From: CAYLLN01 sp033762315
GTDB taxonomy: Bacteria; Planctomycetota; Planctomycetia; Pirellulales; Pirellulaceae
DNA length: 64,000 bases
Reading direction: 5' to 3'
NCBI GenBank assembly: GCA_033762315.1
Contig: JANRLS010000271.1
Location: forward strand, 14,331 to 78,330
The position numbers and the translations under genes are program-made. The notes beneath the pieces were generated by a model, which worked only from the letters and a program-made list of their open reading frames with translations, made no database searches and was not told where the DNA came from. The stretch's first letter is position 1; the number at the start of each line of letters is the position of its first letter. Shown piece after piece: positions 17,380 through 28,334 of the stretch.

Positions 17380-17826
17380 ATGGCCGCCAACAGCACGCTC
17401 GACATCCTGAATCGCCTGTACGTGCTGCACAACCGGTCGCTGGCCGTGTATTCGCACTATGCTCCGCCCGATAAGCGCTATCGCCATCCGCACGCCTGGT
17501 CGGTGATCGCCCAAATCGCCGCCGACCACATCCGCGCCGCAGAACGACTGGGTGGGCTGATTCTCGAAGCGGGAGGGCTCGTCGATCCGGGCGAGTTTCC
17601 GATGGCGTTCACCGGACTGCACGACCTGGACGCGCCGTACGTCGTCAAGCTGCTCGTCGAACGGCAGCACAAGCACGTCGCCGCTTGCGACCGGCTCGCC
17701 GACCAATTAAGCCTGGCCCCCTTCGCCCAGGCCGCCGCCCGCGAGATCGCCGGCGAAGCGAAGGGGCATCTCGATAATCTGCGGGAATTGGCGGACGAAC
17801 TAGCGGGCAGCCCGGCGCACGCCTGA
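17380..17826 (+). CDS. Conserved small helical protein, possibly ferritin-like
   Basis: A 148-residue soluble protein, predicted to be all alpha-helical. Long helices carry ADHIRAAERLGGLI, VERQHKHVAACDRLADQL and EIAGEAKGHLDNLRELADEL. The spaced Glu and His residues in these helices resemble a ferritin-like four-helix bundle, although no complete metal site can be confirmed. ATG at 17380 lies 29 bases after nuoN and directly upstream of tatD, so it is probably in the same operon. I do not recognise a named family. Its fixed place between respiratory and quality-control genes could mean a role in stress protection, but that is only inference. Confidence 0.75.
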   Translation: MAANSTLDILNRLYVLHNRSLAVYSHYAPPDKRYRHPHAWSVIAQIAADHIRAAERLGGLILEAGGLVDPGEFPMAFTGLHDLDAPYVVKLLVERQHKHVAACDRLADQLSLAPFAQAAAREIAGEAKGHLDNLRELADELAGSPAHA

Positions 17827-17838
17827 TTGGCGGCCGAC

Positions 17839-18627
17839 ATGCTCCTCTTCGATACTCATGCCCACCTCGCCGATGACCAACTCGCCGCCGATGCGCCCGG
17901 CGTTATCGAGCGGGCCGCCGCGGCAGGCGTAACTTCGCTGCTTGCCGTCGGCACCGATGCGGCGACGAGCCGCGATTGCCTGGCCATTGCCCGGGCGAAC
18001 GCGGGAGTCTGGGCGTCGGCCGGTATTCACCCGAACCATGCGGCCGAAGCCCAGCCGGGCGATTGGGATGAAGTCGTTCGCCTGGCGGGCGAAGCACGGG
18101 TCGTCGCCTTGGGCGAAACGGGGCTCGATCTGTACTGGAAAGACACGCCGCTGGCCGTGCAGCGAGACTATTTTGACCGGCACATTCGCCTGTCGCAAGA
18201 GACGGGCCTGGCGCTCGTGATTCACCAGCGCGAAACCACCGCCGAGATTCTGGCGATGCTCCGCGAAGCGCGGCGGCGCGGCCCCTTGCGCGGCGTGATG
18301 CACTCCTTCACCGGCACGCCGGCCGAAGCGGCGGAATTCCTCGCCTTGGGGCTTTTCATCAGCTTTGCCGGCATGGTGACGTTCAAAAAGTCGGACGACC
18401 TGAGACAAACGGCCGCGTCGATTCCCGCCGATCGCATCCTGGTCGAAACCGATTCGCCGTATCTGTCGCCCGAGCCCTTTCGCGGGAAGCGGCCCAATGA
18501 GCCGGCCCGCGTCCGGCACACGGCGGAGTGTCTGGCGAAGGTCCGGGGCGTGCCGCTGGCGGAATTCGCCGAGCAAACCACGGCCAACGCCCACACGCTA
18601 TTTCGCCGTTTGCCCCCGCACTTATAA
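17839..18627 (+). CDS. tatD: TatD-family metal-dependent hydrolase (DNase type)
   Basis: A 262-residue TIM-barrel metallohydrolase. Family motifs are in order: DTHAHL at 5-10 (metal-binding His7, His9), GIHPNH, ALGETGLDLYW with the bridging Glu, IHQRE, MHSFTG and the final ETDSPYLSPEPFRGK with metal-binding Asp. TatD proteins are 3'-5' exonucleases involved in DNA repair or degradation. ATG 17839 is preferred over TTG 17827, which overlaps the previous stop. The length fits the family (about 260). It sits 12 bases after the preceding small gene and 45 bases before trxB. Confidence 0.93.
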   Translation: MLLFDTHAHLADDQLAADAPGVIERAAAAGVTSLLAVGTDAATSRDCLAIARANAGVWASAGIHPNHAAEAQPGDWDEVVRLAGEARVVALGETGLDLYWKDTPLAVQRDYFDRHIRLSQETGLALVIHQRETTAEILAMLREARRRGPLRGVMHSFTGTPAEAAEFLALGLFISFAGMVTFKKSDDLRQTAASIPADRILVETDSPYLSPEPFRGKRPNEPARVRHTAECLAKVRGVPLAEFAEQTTANAHTLFRRLPPHL

Positions 18628-18672
18628 TTCTCGCAAACCAGCACCAACGCCTTTGGGAAGGATTTTCGAGTC

Positions 18673-19728
18673 ATGGCAGAACACGTCGTCATCATCGGCA
18701 GCGGCCCCGCCGGCTGGGCCGCCGCGATTTACGCCTCACGGGCCAACCTCGAACCGCTCGTCTTCGAGGGGGCCGAAACCGAAGAGAACCGCGTCGCGGG
18801 CACGCTCCCCTTGGGCCAACTCAATCAAACTACCGAGGTCGAAAACTATCCGGGTTTTCCCGCCGGCCTCTTGCACGGCTACATCCGCAGCGCCGTCGAG
18901 AAGAGCCGCGTCGATACCTACCTGGAGCCGCTGGAAGAGCATCCGCACGCCGTCACCGGGCCGGAGCTGATGAACCTGATGCGGCAGCAGGCGGTGAATT
19001 TTGGCACGAAGATCATCACCGACGACATCGTCAATGTCGATCTGTCACAGCGGCCCTTCAAGCTCACGTCGCTGGAGGGAAAGACGGTGGAGGCCCACAC
19101 GCTGATCATCGCCACCGGCGCGCGGGCCAACTATCTCGGCCTCCCCTCGGAAAGCAAATACAAAAACCGCGGCGTGAGCGCGTGTGCCGTGTGCGATGGC
19201 GCCCTCCCGCGCTTTCGCAACAAGCCGCTGTTGGTGGTGGGTGGCGGCGATACGGCGGTCGAAGAGGCGACTTACCTTTCCAAGTACGCTTCGACGGTCC
19301 ACATGCTTTTGCGGCGCGATGTCTTTCGGGCCAGCAAAATCATGCAGGAGCGGGCAACGAGCAATCCCAAGATCAAGGTGCATGTGTTTCGCGAAGTGGA
19401 CGAGGTGCTCGGCGACGACAAAGCCGGTGTCACTGGCATTCGAATCAAAAACAACAAGGAAGGGGGGACGGAGGAAATTCCCGCCAGCGGCCTCTTCCTG
19501 GCGATCGGCCACACGCCCAATACTGCCTTCCTCCAGGGGCAACTGGAACTCAATGAGCTGGGCTACATCAAATACACAACCCTGATGCGCACCTACACCA
19601 GCGTCCCCGGCGTATTTGCCGCCGGCGACGTGGCCGACGACTACTATCGCCAGGCCATCACCAGCGCCGGCACCGGCTGCATGGCCGCCCTCGATGCCGA
19701 GCGGTATTTGGCGGGAATTGGGCTGTAA
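18673..19728 (+). CDS. trxB: Thioredoxin-disulfide reductase
   Basis: A 351-residue FAD/NADPH flavoprotein that reduces thioredoxin. The N-terminal GSGPAGWAAA binds FAD, the redox pair is C171-A-V-C174 followed by DG, GGGDTAVEEA binds NADPH, and FAAGDVADD closes the FAD site. It is about 30 residues longer than E. coli TrxB (321). The extra residues form an insert around 75-105 (with ENYPGFPAGLLHGYIRS) ahead of the NADPH domain. CAVC replaces the more usual CATC, a common variant. AAGGA about 10 bases upstream of the ATG supports the start. It is convergent with the carboxyltransferase gene. Confidence 0.93.
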   Translation: MAEHVVIIGSGPAGWAAAIYASRANLEPLVFEGAETEENRVAGTLPLGQLNQTTEVENYPGFPAGLLHGYIRSAVEKSRVDTYLEPLEEHPHAVTGPELMNLMRQQAVNFGTKIITDDIVNVDLSQRPFKLTSLEGKTVEAHTLIIATGARANYLGLPSESKYKNRGVSACAVCDGALPRFRNKPLLVVGGGDTAVEEATYLSKYASTVHMLLRRDVFRASKIMQERATSNPKIKVHVFREVDEVLGDDKAGVTGIRIKNNKEGGTEEIPASGLFLAIGHTPNTAFLQGQLELNELGYIKYTTLMRTYTSVPGVFAAGDVADDYYRQAITSAGTGCMAALDAERYLAGIGL

Positions 19729-19734
19729 GCGGAT

Positions 19735-19803
19735 GTCTTTGGTCATTCGTCACTTGTCATTTGGATGCAAACCAAATGACAACGGACTAATGACAAAGGA
19801 CAA
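19735..19803. repeat. Imperfect palindromic TCATT repeat between convergent genes
   Basis: An AT-rich patch in a GC-rich region, made of TCATT/AATGA units. The core is an 11-base perfect inverted repeat TTGTCATTTGG (19754-19764), loop of 7, CCAAATGACAA (19772-19782). Outside it, CTTTGGTCATT and AATGACAAAG pair imperfectly. The whole forms one long hairpin just after trxB and before the end of the carboxyltransferase gene, so it could serve as a bidirectional terminator, or it is a dispersed repeat. Confidence 0.65.
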
Positions 19804-19809
19804 CTGGCC

Positions 19810-21435
19810 TCACACCTGATACACCCCGACCCGAAACGGCTCGTCGGCGGCGTGGCGGGTGGCGATGGCGAGGCATTCGATCAGCGTAGCGCGGGTGTGA
19901 GCGGGATCGAGAATCGCATCGACCCACAGTCGAGCGGCGGCATAGCGAACGTCGGTCTGCCGCTCATAATCGGCGGCAATCTGGCTCCGCAGGTCGGCTA
20001 GTTCCTGGGCCTCCGGCTCGCGCCCTTGCTTTTTAAGGCTGCCGAGCATCACCTCGACGAGCGTGCCAGTTGCCTGCGCCGCTCCCATGACGGCGCAGCG
20101 GGCGCTCGGCCACGCGAAGATGAACCGCGGATCGAACGCCTTGCCGCAGAGGGCGTAGTTGCCGGCCCCATAGGAGCCGCCGGTCAGCAGCGTGATCTTC
20201 GGGACGCGGCAATTGCTCACCGCATTCACCAACTTCGCCCCCGCCTTGATGATGCCGGCCCGCTCGCTATCGCGACCGACCATGAAGCCGTTGACATCCT
20301 GCAAAAAGAGGAGCGGCAGCCAATCTTGATTGCAGTTCATCACGAAGCGGGCCGCCTTCTCGGCGGCATCGACATAGAGCACGCCGCCGAACTGAAACTC
20401 GCCGCGCCCCGATTTCACCCGGTGCTTCTGATTGGCGACGATGCCAACCGGAAAGCCGCCGATGCGGGCCGTTCCGCAAACGAGCGACTGGCCGAATTCG
20501 GCCTTGTATTCGTCGAACGAACCAGCATCCAGCAGGCAGGCGAGCACGTCGCGCGTTTCGTAGCCCGCCCGCAAATCGGCCGCGACGAGGTCGTACAAAT
20601 CGCTCGCCGGCCGGGCCGGTTCGGCACTCGCGTGGCGCGCGAACGGCGCTGCCGGCGGTCCATCGGCGGGCAACAGTCCGATTAGCCTTCGCAAGCGGTC
20701 GAGGCACGCGGGATCGTCCTGCTCGCGATAGTCGATGGTGCCGCTGATGGTGGCGTGCATCGCCGCGCCGCCGAGTTCCTCGGCCGACACTTCCTGCCCA
20801 ATCGCGCTTTTGACGAGTGCCGGCCCGGCCAAAAAGAGGCCCGAGCCTTCGGTCATCAGGAGCTTATCGCACAGCACGGGGAGATACCCCCCGCCGGCGA
20901 CGCAGTTCCCCATGATCGCCGCATACTGGGGAATTCCGGCCGCCGAGAGAACGGCATTGTTACGGAAGATGCGGCCGAAATCGTCCTCGTCGGGAAACAC
21001 ATCTTCTTGCAGCGGCAAAAACACCCCGGCCGAATCGACCAGATAAGTCAGCGGCAGCCGGTTGGCAAAGGCGATCCGCTGGGCGCGGAGCACCTTTTTG
21101 GCGGTCATCGGAAAAAATGCCCCCGCTTTGACCGTGGCATCGTTGGCGATCACCATGTGCCGCCGCCCGGCAATCATGCCGATGGCGGTAATCACTCCGG
21201 CGGCCGGCGCGCCCCCCCACTGGGCATACATCTCGAAAGCGGCCCACTGGCCAAGTTCAATTAGCGGAGCACCGGGATCGACCAGCTTCGCGATTCGCTC
21301 GCGGGCGGTCAGCCGGCCTTTGGCGTGTTGGCGTTCGTTCGCGGCGGGGCCGCCTCCCAGGGCGATGGCCGCTTCCTGGCGGCGCAATTCGGCCACCAGT
21401 TCGGCCTGCGACGGAGAGACGGGTTGCTCTTGCAT
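19810..21435 (-). CDS. Acyl-CoA carboxylase carboxyltransferase (beta) subunit
   Basis: A 541-residue biotin-dependent carboxyltransferase of the propionyl-CoA / methylcrotonyl-CoA group: it moves the carboxyl group from carboxybiotin to acyl-CoA. It shows two crotonase-fold halves with NGFMVGRDSERAGIIKAGAKLVNAVS and TGGSYGAGNYALCGKAFDPRFIFAWPSARC, the typical acyl-CoA-binding glycines and MGAAQATGTL. ATG at 21435 (MQEQPVSPSQ) is preferred over 21531, which lies inside the divergent cydB. No biotin carboxylase or biotin carrier gene is near, so the partner is encoded elsewhere. Substrate chain length cannot be determined from sequence. Confidence 0.9.
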   Translation of the reverse strand: MQEQPVSPSQAELVAELRRQEAAIALGGGPAANERQHAKGRLTARERIAKLVDPGAPLIELGQWAAFEMYAQWGGAPAAGVITAIGMIAGRRHMVIANDATVKAGAFFPMTAKKVLRAQRIAFANRLPLTYLVDSAGVFLPLQEDVFPDEDDFGRIFRNNAVLSAAGIPQYAAIMGNCVAGGGYLPVLCDKLLMTEGSGLFLAGPALVKSAIGQEVSAEELGGAAMHATISGTIDYREQDDPACLDRLRRLIGLLPADGPPAAPFARHASAEPARPASDLYDLVAADLRAGYETRDVLACLLDAGSFDEYKAEFGQSLVCGTARIGGFPVGIVANQKHRVKSGRGEFQFGGVLYVDAAEKAARFVMNCNQDWLPLLFLQDVNGFMVGRDSERAGIIKAGAKLVNAVSNCRVPKITLLTGGSYGAGNYALCGKAFDPRFIFAWPSARCAVMGAAQATGTLVEVMLGSLKKQGREPEAQELADLRSQIAADYERQTDVRYAAARLWVDAILDPAHTRATLIECLAIATRHAADEPFRVGVYQV

Positions 21436-21502
21436 GGGGACGAATTCTACCATGCAGGTACGGCCCAGGCCCGCTACCCCTTTGGCGTCAGGGAACTTCG
21501 CG

Positions 21503-22519
21503 ATGGATTTGCACCTAATCTGGTTTGGCATCCTAGGGGTGCTACTCGTCGGCTATGCGGTGCTGGATGGCTTCGATTTGGGCGTCGGCATTTTGCATTT
21601 GTGCGCGCGGGGAGATTCGGAGCGGCGGATTTTGCTGAATTCGATTGGCCCGCTGTGGGATGGCAACGAAGTCTGGCTCGTCACCTTCGGCGGAGCGATC
21701 TTTGCCGCCTTTCCCGAAGCGTATGCCACCGCCTTTTCGGCCCTCTACCTGGCGTTCATGGCCTTGCTGCTGGCGCTGATTTTTCGCGCGGTGTCGATCG
21801 AGTTCCGCAGCAAAGTGAAACACCCGGCGTGGCGCGGCACGTTCGACTTTGCTTTTTGCGCGGCGAGCACGCTGGCGACATTCCTGTATGGCGTCTCCGT
21901 GGGGAACTGCATGCTCGGCCTGCCGATTGGGGCCGATCACGAGTTTGTCGGCCATCCGCTCGATTTGCTGCGGCCGTACTCGCTGGTGACGGGGCTCTTC
22001 GCGGTCGCCACGTTTGCCATGCATGGGGCAATCTATCTGCACCTCAAGACCGAGGGGGATTTGCAGCGCCGCGTGGAAGGTTGGATTTGGCGGTCCTATT
22101 TCCTATTCCTGGCGATGTATGCCCTGGTGACTGGGCTGACGCTGTGGCTCGTCCCTTCGGCGACGCACAATTTCGGCGAGCATCCGTGGCTCTGGGGTAT
22201 CGTGCTGCTGAATGTGCTGGCGATCGCCAACATTCCCCGCGCGATCGTCATGCGGCGGCATTTGCTGGCGTTTATTTCGAGCGGGGCGACGATTGCCGCC
22301 TTCACGTTTCTTTTCGGAGCGGCCCTGTTTCCCAACCTGATGGCCTCGACCTTGGGACCGGAATATAACCTCACGATTCGCAACGCCGCCTCGTCCGACA
22401 CCACGCTCGGCATCATGCTGGTGGTGGCGGTACTGGGGATGCCCTTCGTGATTTCCTACACGGTGGTGGTGTACTGGATTTTCCGGGGCAAGGTGCAGTT
22501 GGGCAAATTCAGCTACTAA
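21503..22519 (+). CDS. cydB: Cytochrome bd ubiquinol oxidase subunit II
   Basis: A 338-residue, about eight-helix membrane subunit. Family signatures are LVGYAVLDGFDLGVGIL, IGPLWDGNEVWLVTFGGAIFAAFPEAYA and VSIEFRSK. CydB supports CydA, which carries all hemes and the quinone site, in high-affinity oxygen reduction. ATG at 21503 (MDLHLIWFG) begins the first membrane helix; an open frame reaching back to 21062 runs antisense through the carboxylase gene and is not credible. Usually cydA lies directly upstream; here the divergent carboxyltransferase gene is there instead (67-base gap) and a histidine kinase follows, so no cydA is in the window. Confidence 0.92.
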   Translation: MDLHLIWFGILGVLLVGYAVLDGFDLGVGILHLCARGDSERRILLNSIGPLWDGNEVWLVTFGGAIFAAFPEAYATAFSALYLAFMALLLALIFRAVSIEFRSKVKHPAWRGTFDFAFCAASTLATFLYGVSVGNCMLGLPIGADHEFVGHPLDLLRPYSLVTGLFAVATFAMHGAIYLHLKTEGDLQRRVEGWIWRSYFLFLAMYALVTGLTLWLVPSATHNFGEHPWLWGIVLLNVLAIANIPRAIVMRRHLLAFISSGATIAAFTFLFGAALFPNLMASTLGPEYNLTIRNAASSDTTLGIMLVVAVLGMPFVISYTVVVYWIFRGKVQLGKFSY

Positions 22520-22615
22520 ATCGGGGGGCCGCCGGCCGGTGCATTGCTCTGGCTGGGGAGAGTTGCCCGCCGTAGAATCCAGAAACCGGCCGATTTTCCT
22601 TAACTTGCAGTGCCG

Positions 22616-24454
<1,839 letters not shown>

Positions 24455-24598
24455 CCGGCGAAGACAGCTTTCCGCGACAAAAAGACGTGCCCCAAGCGCG
24501 GTCTGTTCGCTTTTTCATTCGCGACTCTTGCACGGCGCGATTCGTGCGGGGAATACTATCTCCCAGGAGCGAACTTTCGTCTTGCGGAGGGTGACTTC

Positions 24599-27079
24599 AT
24601 GCACCGCTTTCATACGATTGCTTGGGCCAGTCTGATCCTCGTCTGCGCGGCCAGCGGCGGAAGGGCGGTCGCTGAAAACCTCCGGCCGATCCCTGGTCCG
24701 CTCGTCTCGACCAGCACTAAGCAAGTCTATCGGTTTCACTTTTCCGGCCTGCAAGGGGCCGACGCGGTGCGCTTGGCCGAGCAACTCTGGCCCGTCGTCT
24801 CCAAGCTGCCGGCAGAGAATCCGGTGCATCGAACGATTCTCGACGCCAAGGACCGAGCCAGCTTTCTCGACGATTACCGCTCGCTCAGGAACATCTTGCT
24901 GGAAGCCGGCGTCGATACAATCTACTTTCTCGCCGACGAGTACTGGATCGAGTCCAAGACGCTCCCCGGAACCGTGGCCATTGCCATCGATGCCACGGCC
25001 CAGGGCCGCTTGCAGCGCAATCTTCAGGCCGCGGGACACGATGCCTGGGCCGCCGCCATTGGCAACTTGAAACCCGCGGCGTCGGCTCCCAATTGGCTGG
25101 TTCTAAACATCGGTACAACAGCGGCGGGCCAGCCTTCTCCAGCCAAGCGAAAGCTGGTTGAGCACGCGCTTGGCCAAAGTTGCCCGATCAGGCCGGCTAC
25201 TCCACATTTGGGGAGCCTGCCCGCGCTGCGAATCGGGCTCAACGAGGCCACGCCGCTAACCGTTGTGAATCTGGAGCGGAACAAGCTGGATGCGGTTCTG
25301 ACCCTCGTGCTTACCGCGCTCGTCCCCTCGTCCACCCGCACAGCGGAATTGAGCGAGAAGGTCGCGGCAACCACCGTCACTGTGGCGACCTATCCGTGCC
25401 CGCATGTGCGGCAAATCGCGCACTTGGGCGGCCCCGGCGAGGCGACGGAATTAGCCGCCGAAGTCCAAAAACAAATCAACGGGGCCGTGCAGAGAGTTGT
25501 GGATCTCGATTACGATCTGGGGCCGCTCCTGGGGCTGTTCGCTCAATCCACGATCATCATCTCCACGCAGGGGAGCGACGTGCACATGCTCATGAAACCG
25601 CCTGCGCTGTTCGACCTGCAACTCGCATCAATCAAGGCGACGGAAGCCCAGGATCTCGACTGGACGGCCCTTCCGCCCCCCAGCGGATACCATTGGGAAC
25701 TGATCGGCTCGGTCGGTCCGGTCAGCCGATACGACGTGCTGGCCCGAGCCCGCACGGTTCGCAGCCGCGGATCGAGCGCCGCCCCCGTCACGCCCGAAAG
25801 CGGCGCGGCCGGCTTGGCGACGTTCCGTGTTCCGTTCGCCAGCTCGGGGTTGATTCTGCACCGGAATCTCAAAGGGCAGCTCAAAGTCGAGCTTGCGGCG
25901 CCGACTGACAAGACCCCTTTGCCGGCTGTGGACCTCGTTGACGAGCAAGGCCGCCTTGCCGCGGTGCTCAGGCTCGATCTGGGGCCGGGCGATCCGCGAT
26001 ACGATCTGGCTCGCACGCGGGCGGTCCTGGCCAAGCGGCTGACGGCGGTTCTGGCCGAGGAGAAGGCGGCGAAGAAGGGAGTCGATGACGCGGAAAACGC
26101 CGATCAGCGGGCGAAACTGGAACGAGGAGGCCCCGGCCGATTCGACGAATTCGAAGCGGCCCAGCAAAAGCTTCGCGACAAATACCGGGCGCATGGCTAT
26201 GCAGCGGCGGCCGCCCAAGTGGTGCAGGAACTTGACGACGCCGCGCGCGAGCAGCAGCGGAAAAATCCGGCTGCAACCCTGGTGAAAGACAGTGATTCCG
26301 CCTCCGCCGCGAAGGCCGCTTGGGCCGTGGACCGGGCCAAGTTTCCCTTTGCGGGGCGGTGGCTGTTCGACTATGGCGTGCTCACGCTTTATCAGGATTC
26401 AAGCGGCGTCGTGGCCGGCGTATTTGCCTCCAAGGTCTTCTACCACACGGGCAAGTACGAGATCGATCGCTCAAAGCCGACGTCCGGCCTCGCGATCCTG
26501 ACCGGCCGCGCGAAGGGGACCAAGCTGAAGTTTACGATGTTCGACGACCGCAGCCGCGAGCGATCGGGAGAGCTGACGCTGAACGCTGATGGAACGGGCG
26601 GAACCTGGAAGCTCGACGCCACCGAGGCACCTCCCGGACGCAACACGGCTTTGGCCAAGAAGAACCCGCTCGGCCTTCCGCCGCCCGTGGCCCGGCCGGC
26701 CAAGAATGCCGAAGGCCCGCGAAGCGGGCAACTCGAGCGGGTCGAGGTCGGCCCGCCCGACCTGGCCTGGACGCAGCATGCACCTACGTCGGCGATTGCC
26801 GATTACTGGGTCCACGCCAGCGACAAGCGAATGAACACGCTCCTCAAGGCCCAGCCTAGCGGGCTGCTCGAAGGCGTTCGCGGCAGCATCCCAGCGCCGA
26901 ACGGAAACCTGCGGGCCGCCGTCTGCGGCAACCGAGTGCTCCTCATCGAAAACGTCCATATCGACGGGCTGACCGGGAGCGTTCACGAGGCTGACCTTTC
27001 GGCCGATGGTGCCAATTTGACCTATCTGGGCGAAGGGCGCGGCCAAGCGCTTGTACTCACGCGCGACGGCGGGAAGTGA
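24599..27079 (+). CDS. Large secreted protein of unknown function
   Basis: An 826-residue protein with a signal peptide (residues 1 to about 24, ending ASGGRAVA). The first 450 residues are a mix of alpha and beta with no motif I recognise. Residues about 470-560 are highly charged and Ala-rich, likely coiled coil. Residues about 575-690 look like a small beta-barrel (FPFAGRWLFDYGVLTLYQ, a GxW rhythm, GTGGTWKLDA) of lipocalin-like appearance. The start has GGAGG about 10 bases upstream. It stands alone between the kinase and the convergent moeA. It has only scattered Cys and no heme or metal motifs. Function cannot be assigned. Confidence 0.75.
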   Translation: MHRFHTIAWASLILVCAASGGRAVAENLRPIPGPLVSTSTKQVYRFHFSGLQGADAVRLAEQLWPVVSKLPAENPVHRTILDAKDRASFLDDYRSLRNILLEAGVDTIYFLADEYWIESKTLPGTVAIAIDATAQGRLQRNLQAAGHDAWAAAIGNLKPAASAPNWLVLNIGTTAAGQPSPAKRKLVEHALGQSCPIRPATPHLGSLPALRIGLNEATPLTVVNLERNKLDAVLTLVLTALVPSSTRTAELSEKVAATTVTVATYPCPHVRQIAHLGGPGEATELAAEVQKQINGAVQRVVDLDYDLGPLLGLFAQSTIIISTQGSDVHMLMKPPALFDLQLASIKATEAQDLDWTALPPPSGYHWELIGSVGPVSRYDVLARARTVRSRGSSAAPVTPESGAAGLATFRVPFASSGLILHRNLKGQLKVELAAPTDKTPLPAVDLVDEQGRLAAVLRLDLGPGDPRYDLARTRAVLAKRLTAVLAEEKAAKKGVDDAENADQRAKLERGGPGRFDEFEAAQQKLRDKYRAHGYAAAAAQVVQELDDAAREQQRKNPAATLVKDSDSASAAKAAWAVDRAKFPFAGRWLFDYGVLTLYQDSSGVVAGVFASKVFYHTGKYEIDRSKPTSGLAILTGRAKGTKLKFTMFDDRSRERSGELTLNADGTGGTWKLDATEAPPGRNTALAKKNPLGLPPPVARPAKNAEGPRSGQLERVEVGPPDLAWTQHAPTSAIADYWVHASDKRMNTLLKAQPSGLLEGVRGSIPAPNGNLRAAVCGNRVLLIENVHIDGLTGSVHEADLSADGANLTYLGEGRGQALVLTRDGGK

Positions 27080-27080
27080 G

Positions 27081-28295
27081 CTACGAAATGAGGCTGACCG
27101 CCACCATTTCGCCCGCGGCAAAAATGCGGTCACCAGGAGGAAAATACGCGAGGCAGTCGGCTTCGGCCAGTGTTCGCAGGTCGCCGGAGCCTTGCCATGC
27201 AAGCGGCGTTACTAGCTCCCCGCTCTCGAGCTTCGCCGGCCAAAAGGTCGGCCGGTCGCCGCGTTGCTGGTGCTCGATCGCGAGGGCGGCCCAAATCTGC
27301 GGCAGGCCTTTCGGTTCAACTCCACACAGCTTCGCCAGCGCCGGCCGGACGAACAATTCAAAGCACACGAGGCTGCTGACGGGGTTGCCGGGCAGGCCGA
27401 AGACCACCGTGCGCCGACCATCGGCTTTAATGCGTTCGCCAAACCACAGGGGCTTGCCGGGCTTGAGATTCACCTTGTGAAACACTTGCCGCACGCCCAA
27501 GTCAGCCAACACTTGCGGCACCAGGTCTAAAACTCCGGCCGAGACTCCGCCGGAGAGAACCAGCACGTCGGCATCAAGTCCTGACAGGACGAGGCGAGCC
27601 AGGTCCCCCTTCTCATCGCGGGCAATGCCGAGTTCCACCGGTTCACCTCCCGCCTGACGAACCAAGCCGGCCAGCAGCGGACCGTTGCTGTTGCGAATTT
27701 GTCCGGCGGATGGAACCTGGCCATGCGGAACCAGTTCGTCCCCGGTCGCTAAAATCGCCACCCGCGGCCGGGGAATCGCGAGGACCGACTCCCGGCCAAC
27801 TTCCGCCAAGAGTCCCAGTTCAATGGCCCGAATCGCGGTTCCCGCCGGCAGCACCGTTTGCCCGCGCCGCATCGAAGTGCCGCGGCGGACGATATTCTGG
27901 CCCGCCCGTGCCGGCGGCTCGTGGATCGTCACGCGCTCGCCGGATGGCGCCATTTCGAGCGAAGTCTTCTCGACCATCACCACCGCATCGGCGCCGGCGG
28001 GGAGCGGTGCGCCGGTCATGATTCGGGTCGCGGTGCTGGGCTCGACGGGGCGGGTGGGGAGCGCACCCGCGGTGACCTCTTCCAGCACGGAAAGCACCGC
28101 GTTCGGCTGAGACACCGAACTGGCGATCACCGCGTAGCCATCGACAATCGACTTGTCATGCGGGGGAGAATCGATGTCGCTCGCCACCTCTTCGGCGAGC
28201 AAGCAACCGAGCACCGATTCCAGCGGGATGCTCCGCGCCGGCAGCGGCGGCGCATGGTCAAGAACCAGCTTCAGAGCTTCGTCAACGCTTAACAT
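27081..28295 (-). CDS. moeA: Molybdopterin molybdenumtransferase
   Basis: A 404-residue enzyme that inserts molybdate into adenylylated molybdopterin to finish the cofactor. Motifs are DSPPHDKSIVDGYAV near the N-terminus, the conserved segment MTGAPLPAGADAVVMVE and LATGDELV with RNSNGPLL. The length matches E. coli MoeA (411). It supplies the Mo cofactor for enzymes such as the FdhF/YdeP protein in this window. The amidotransferase gene upstream on the same strand starts 40 bases away, separated by a C/T-rich repeat. No mog or moa genes are in the window. Confidence 0.93.
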   Translation of the reverse strand: MLSVDEALKLVLDHAPPLPARSIPLESVLGCLLAEEVASDIDSPPHDKSIVDGYAVIASSVSQPNAVLSVLEEVTAGALPTRPVEPSTATRIMTGAPLPAGADAVVMVEKTSLEMAPSGERVTIHEPPARAGQNIVRRGTSMRRGQTVLPAGTAIRAIELGLLAEVGRESVLAIPRPRVAILATGDELVPHGQVPSAGQIRNSNGPLLAGLVRQAGGEPVELGIARDEKGDLARLVLSGLDADVLVLSGGVSAGVLDLVPQVLADLGVRQVFHKVNLKPGKPLWFGERIKADGRRTVVFGLPGNPVSSLVCFELFVRPALAKLCGVEPKGLPQIWAALAIEHQQRGDRPTFWPAKLESGELVTPLAWQGSGDLRTLAEADCLAYFPPGDRIFAAGEMVAVSLIS

Positions 28296-28330
28296 CCCTA
28301 GCCCCCAGCCCTAGCCCCCACTCCCAGCCC
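28296..28330. repeat. Short tandem CCCTAGCCCCCA repeat in the moeA-trpG spacer
   Basis: Two to three copies of a unit close to CCCTAGCCCCCAG(C) occupy nearly the whole spacer between moeA and the amidotransferase gene. This is a simple C-rich tandem; its function is unknown. Confidence 0.5.
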
Positions 28331-28334
28331 TTGT

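Noticed and set aside
21062..21502. N-terminal extension of cydB
   Set aside because: It runs antisense through the carboxyltransferase gene; the CydB family starts at MDLHLIWFG.
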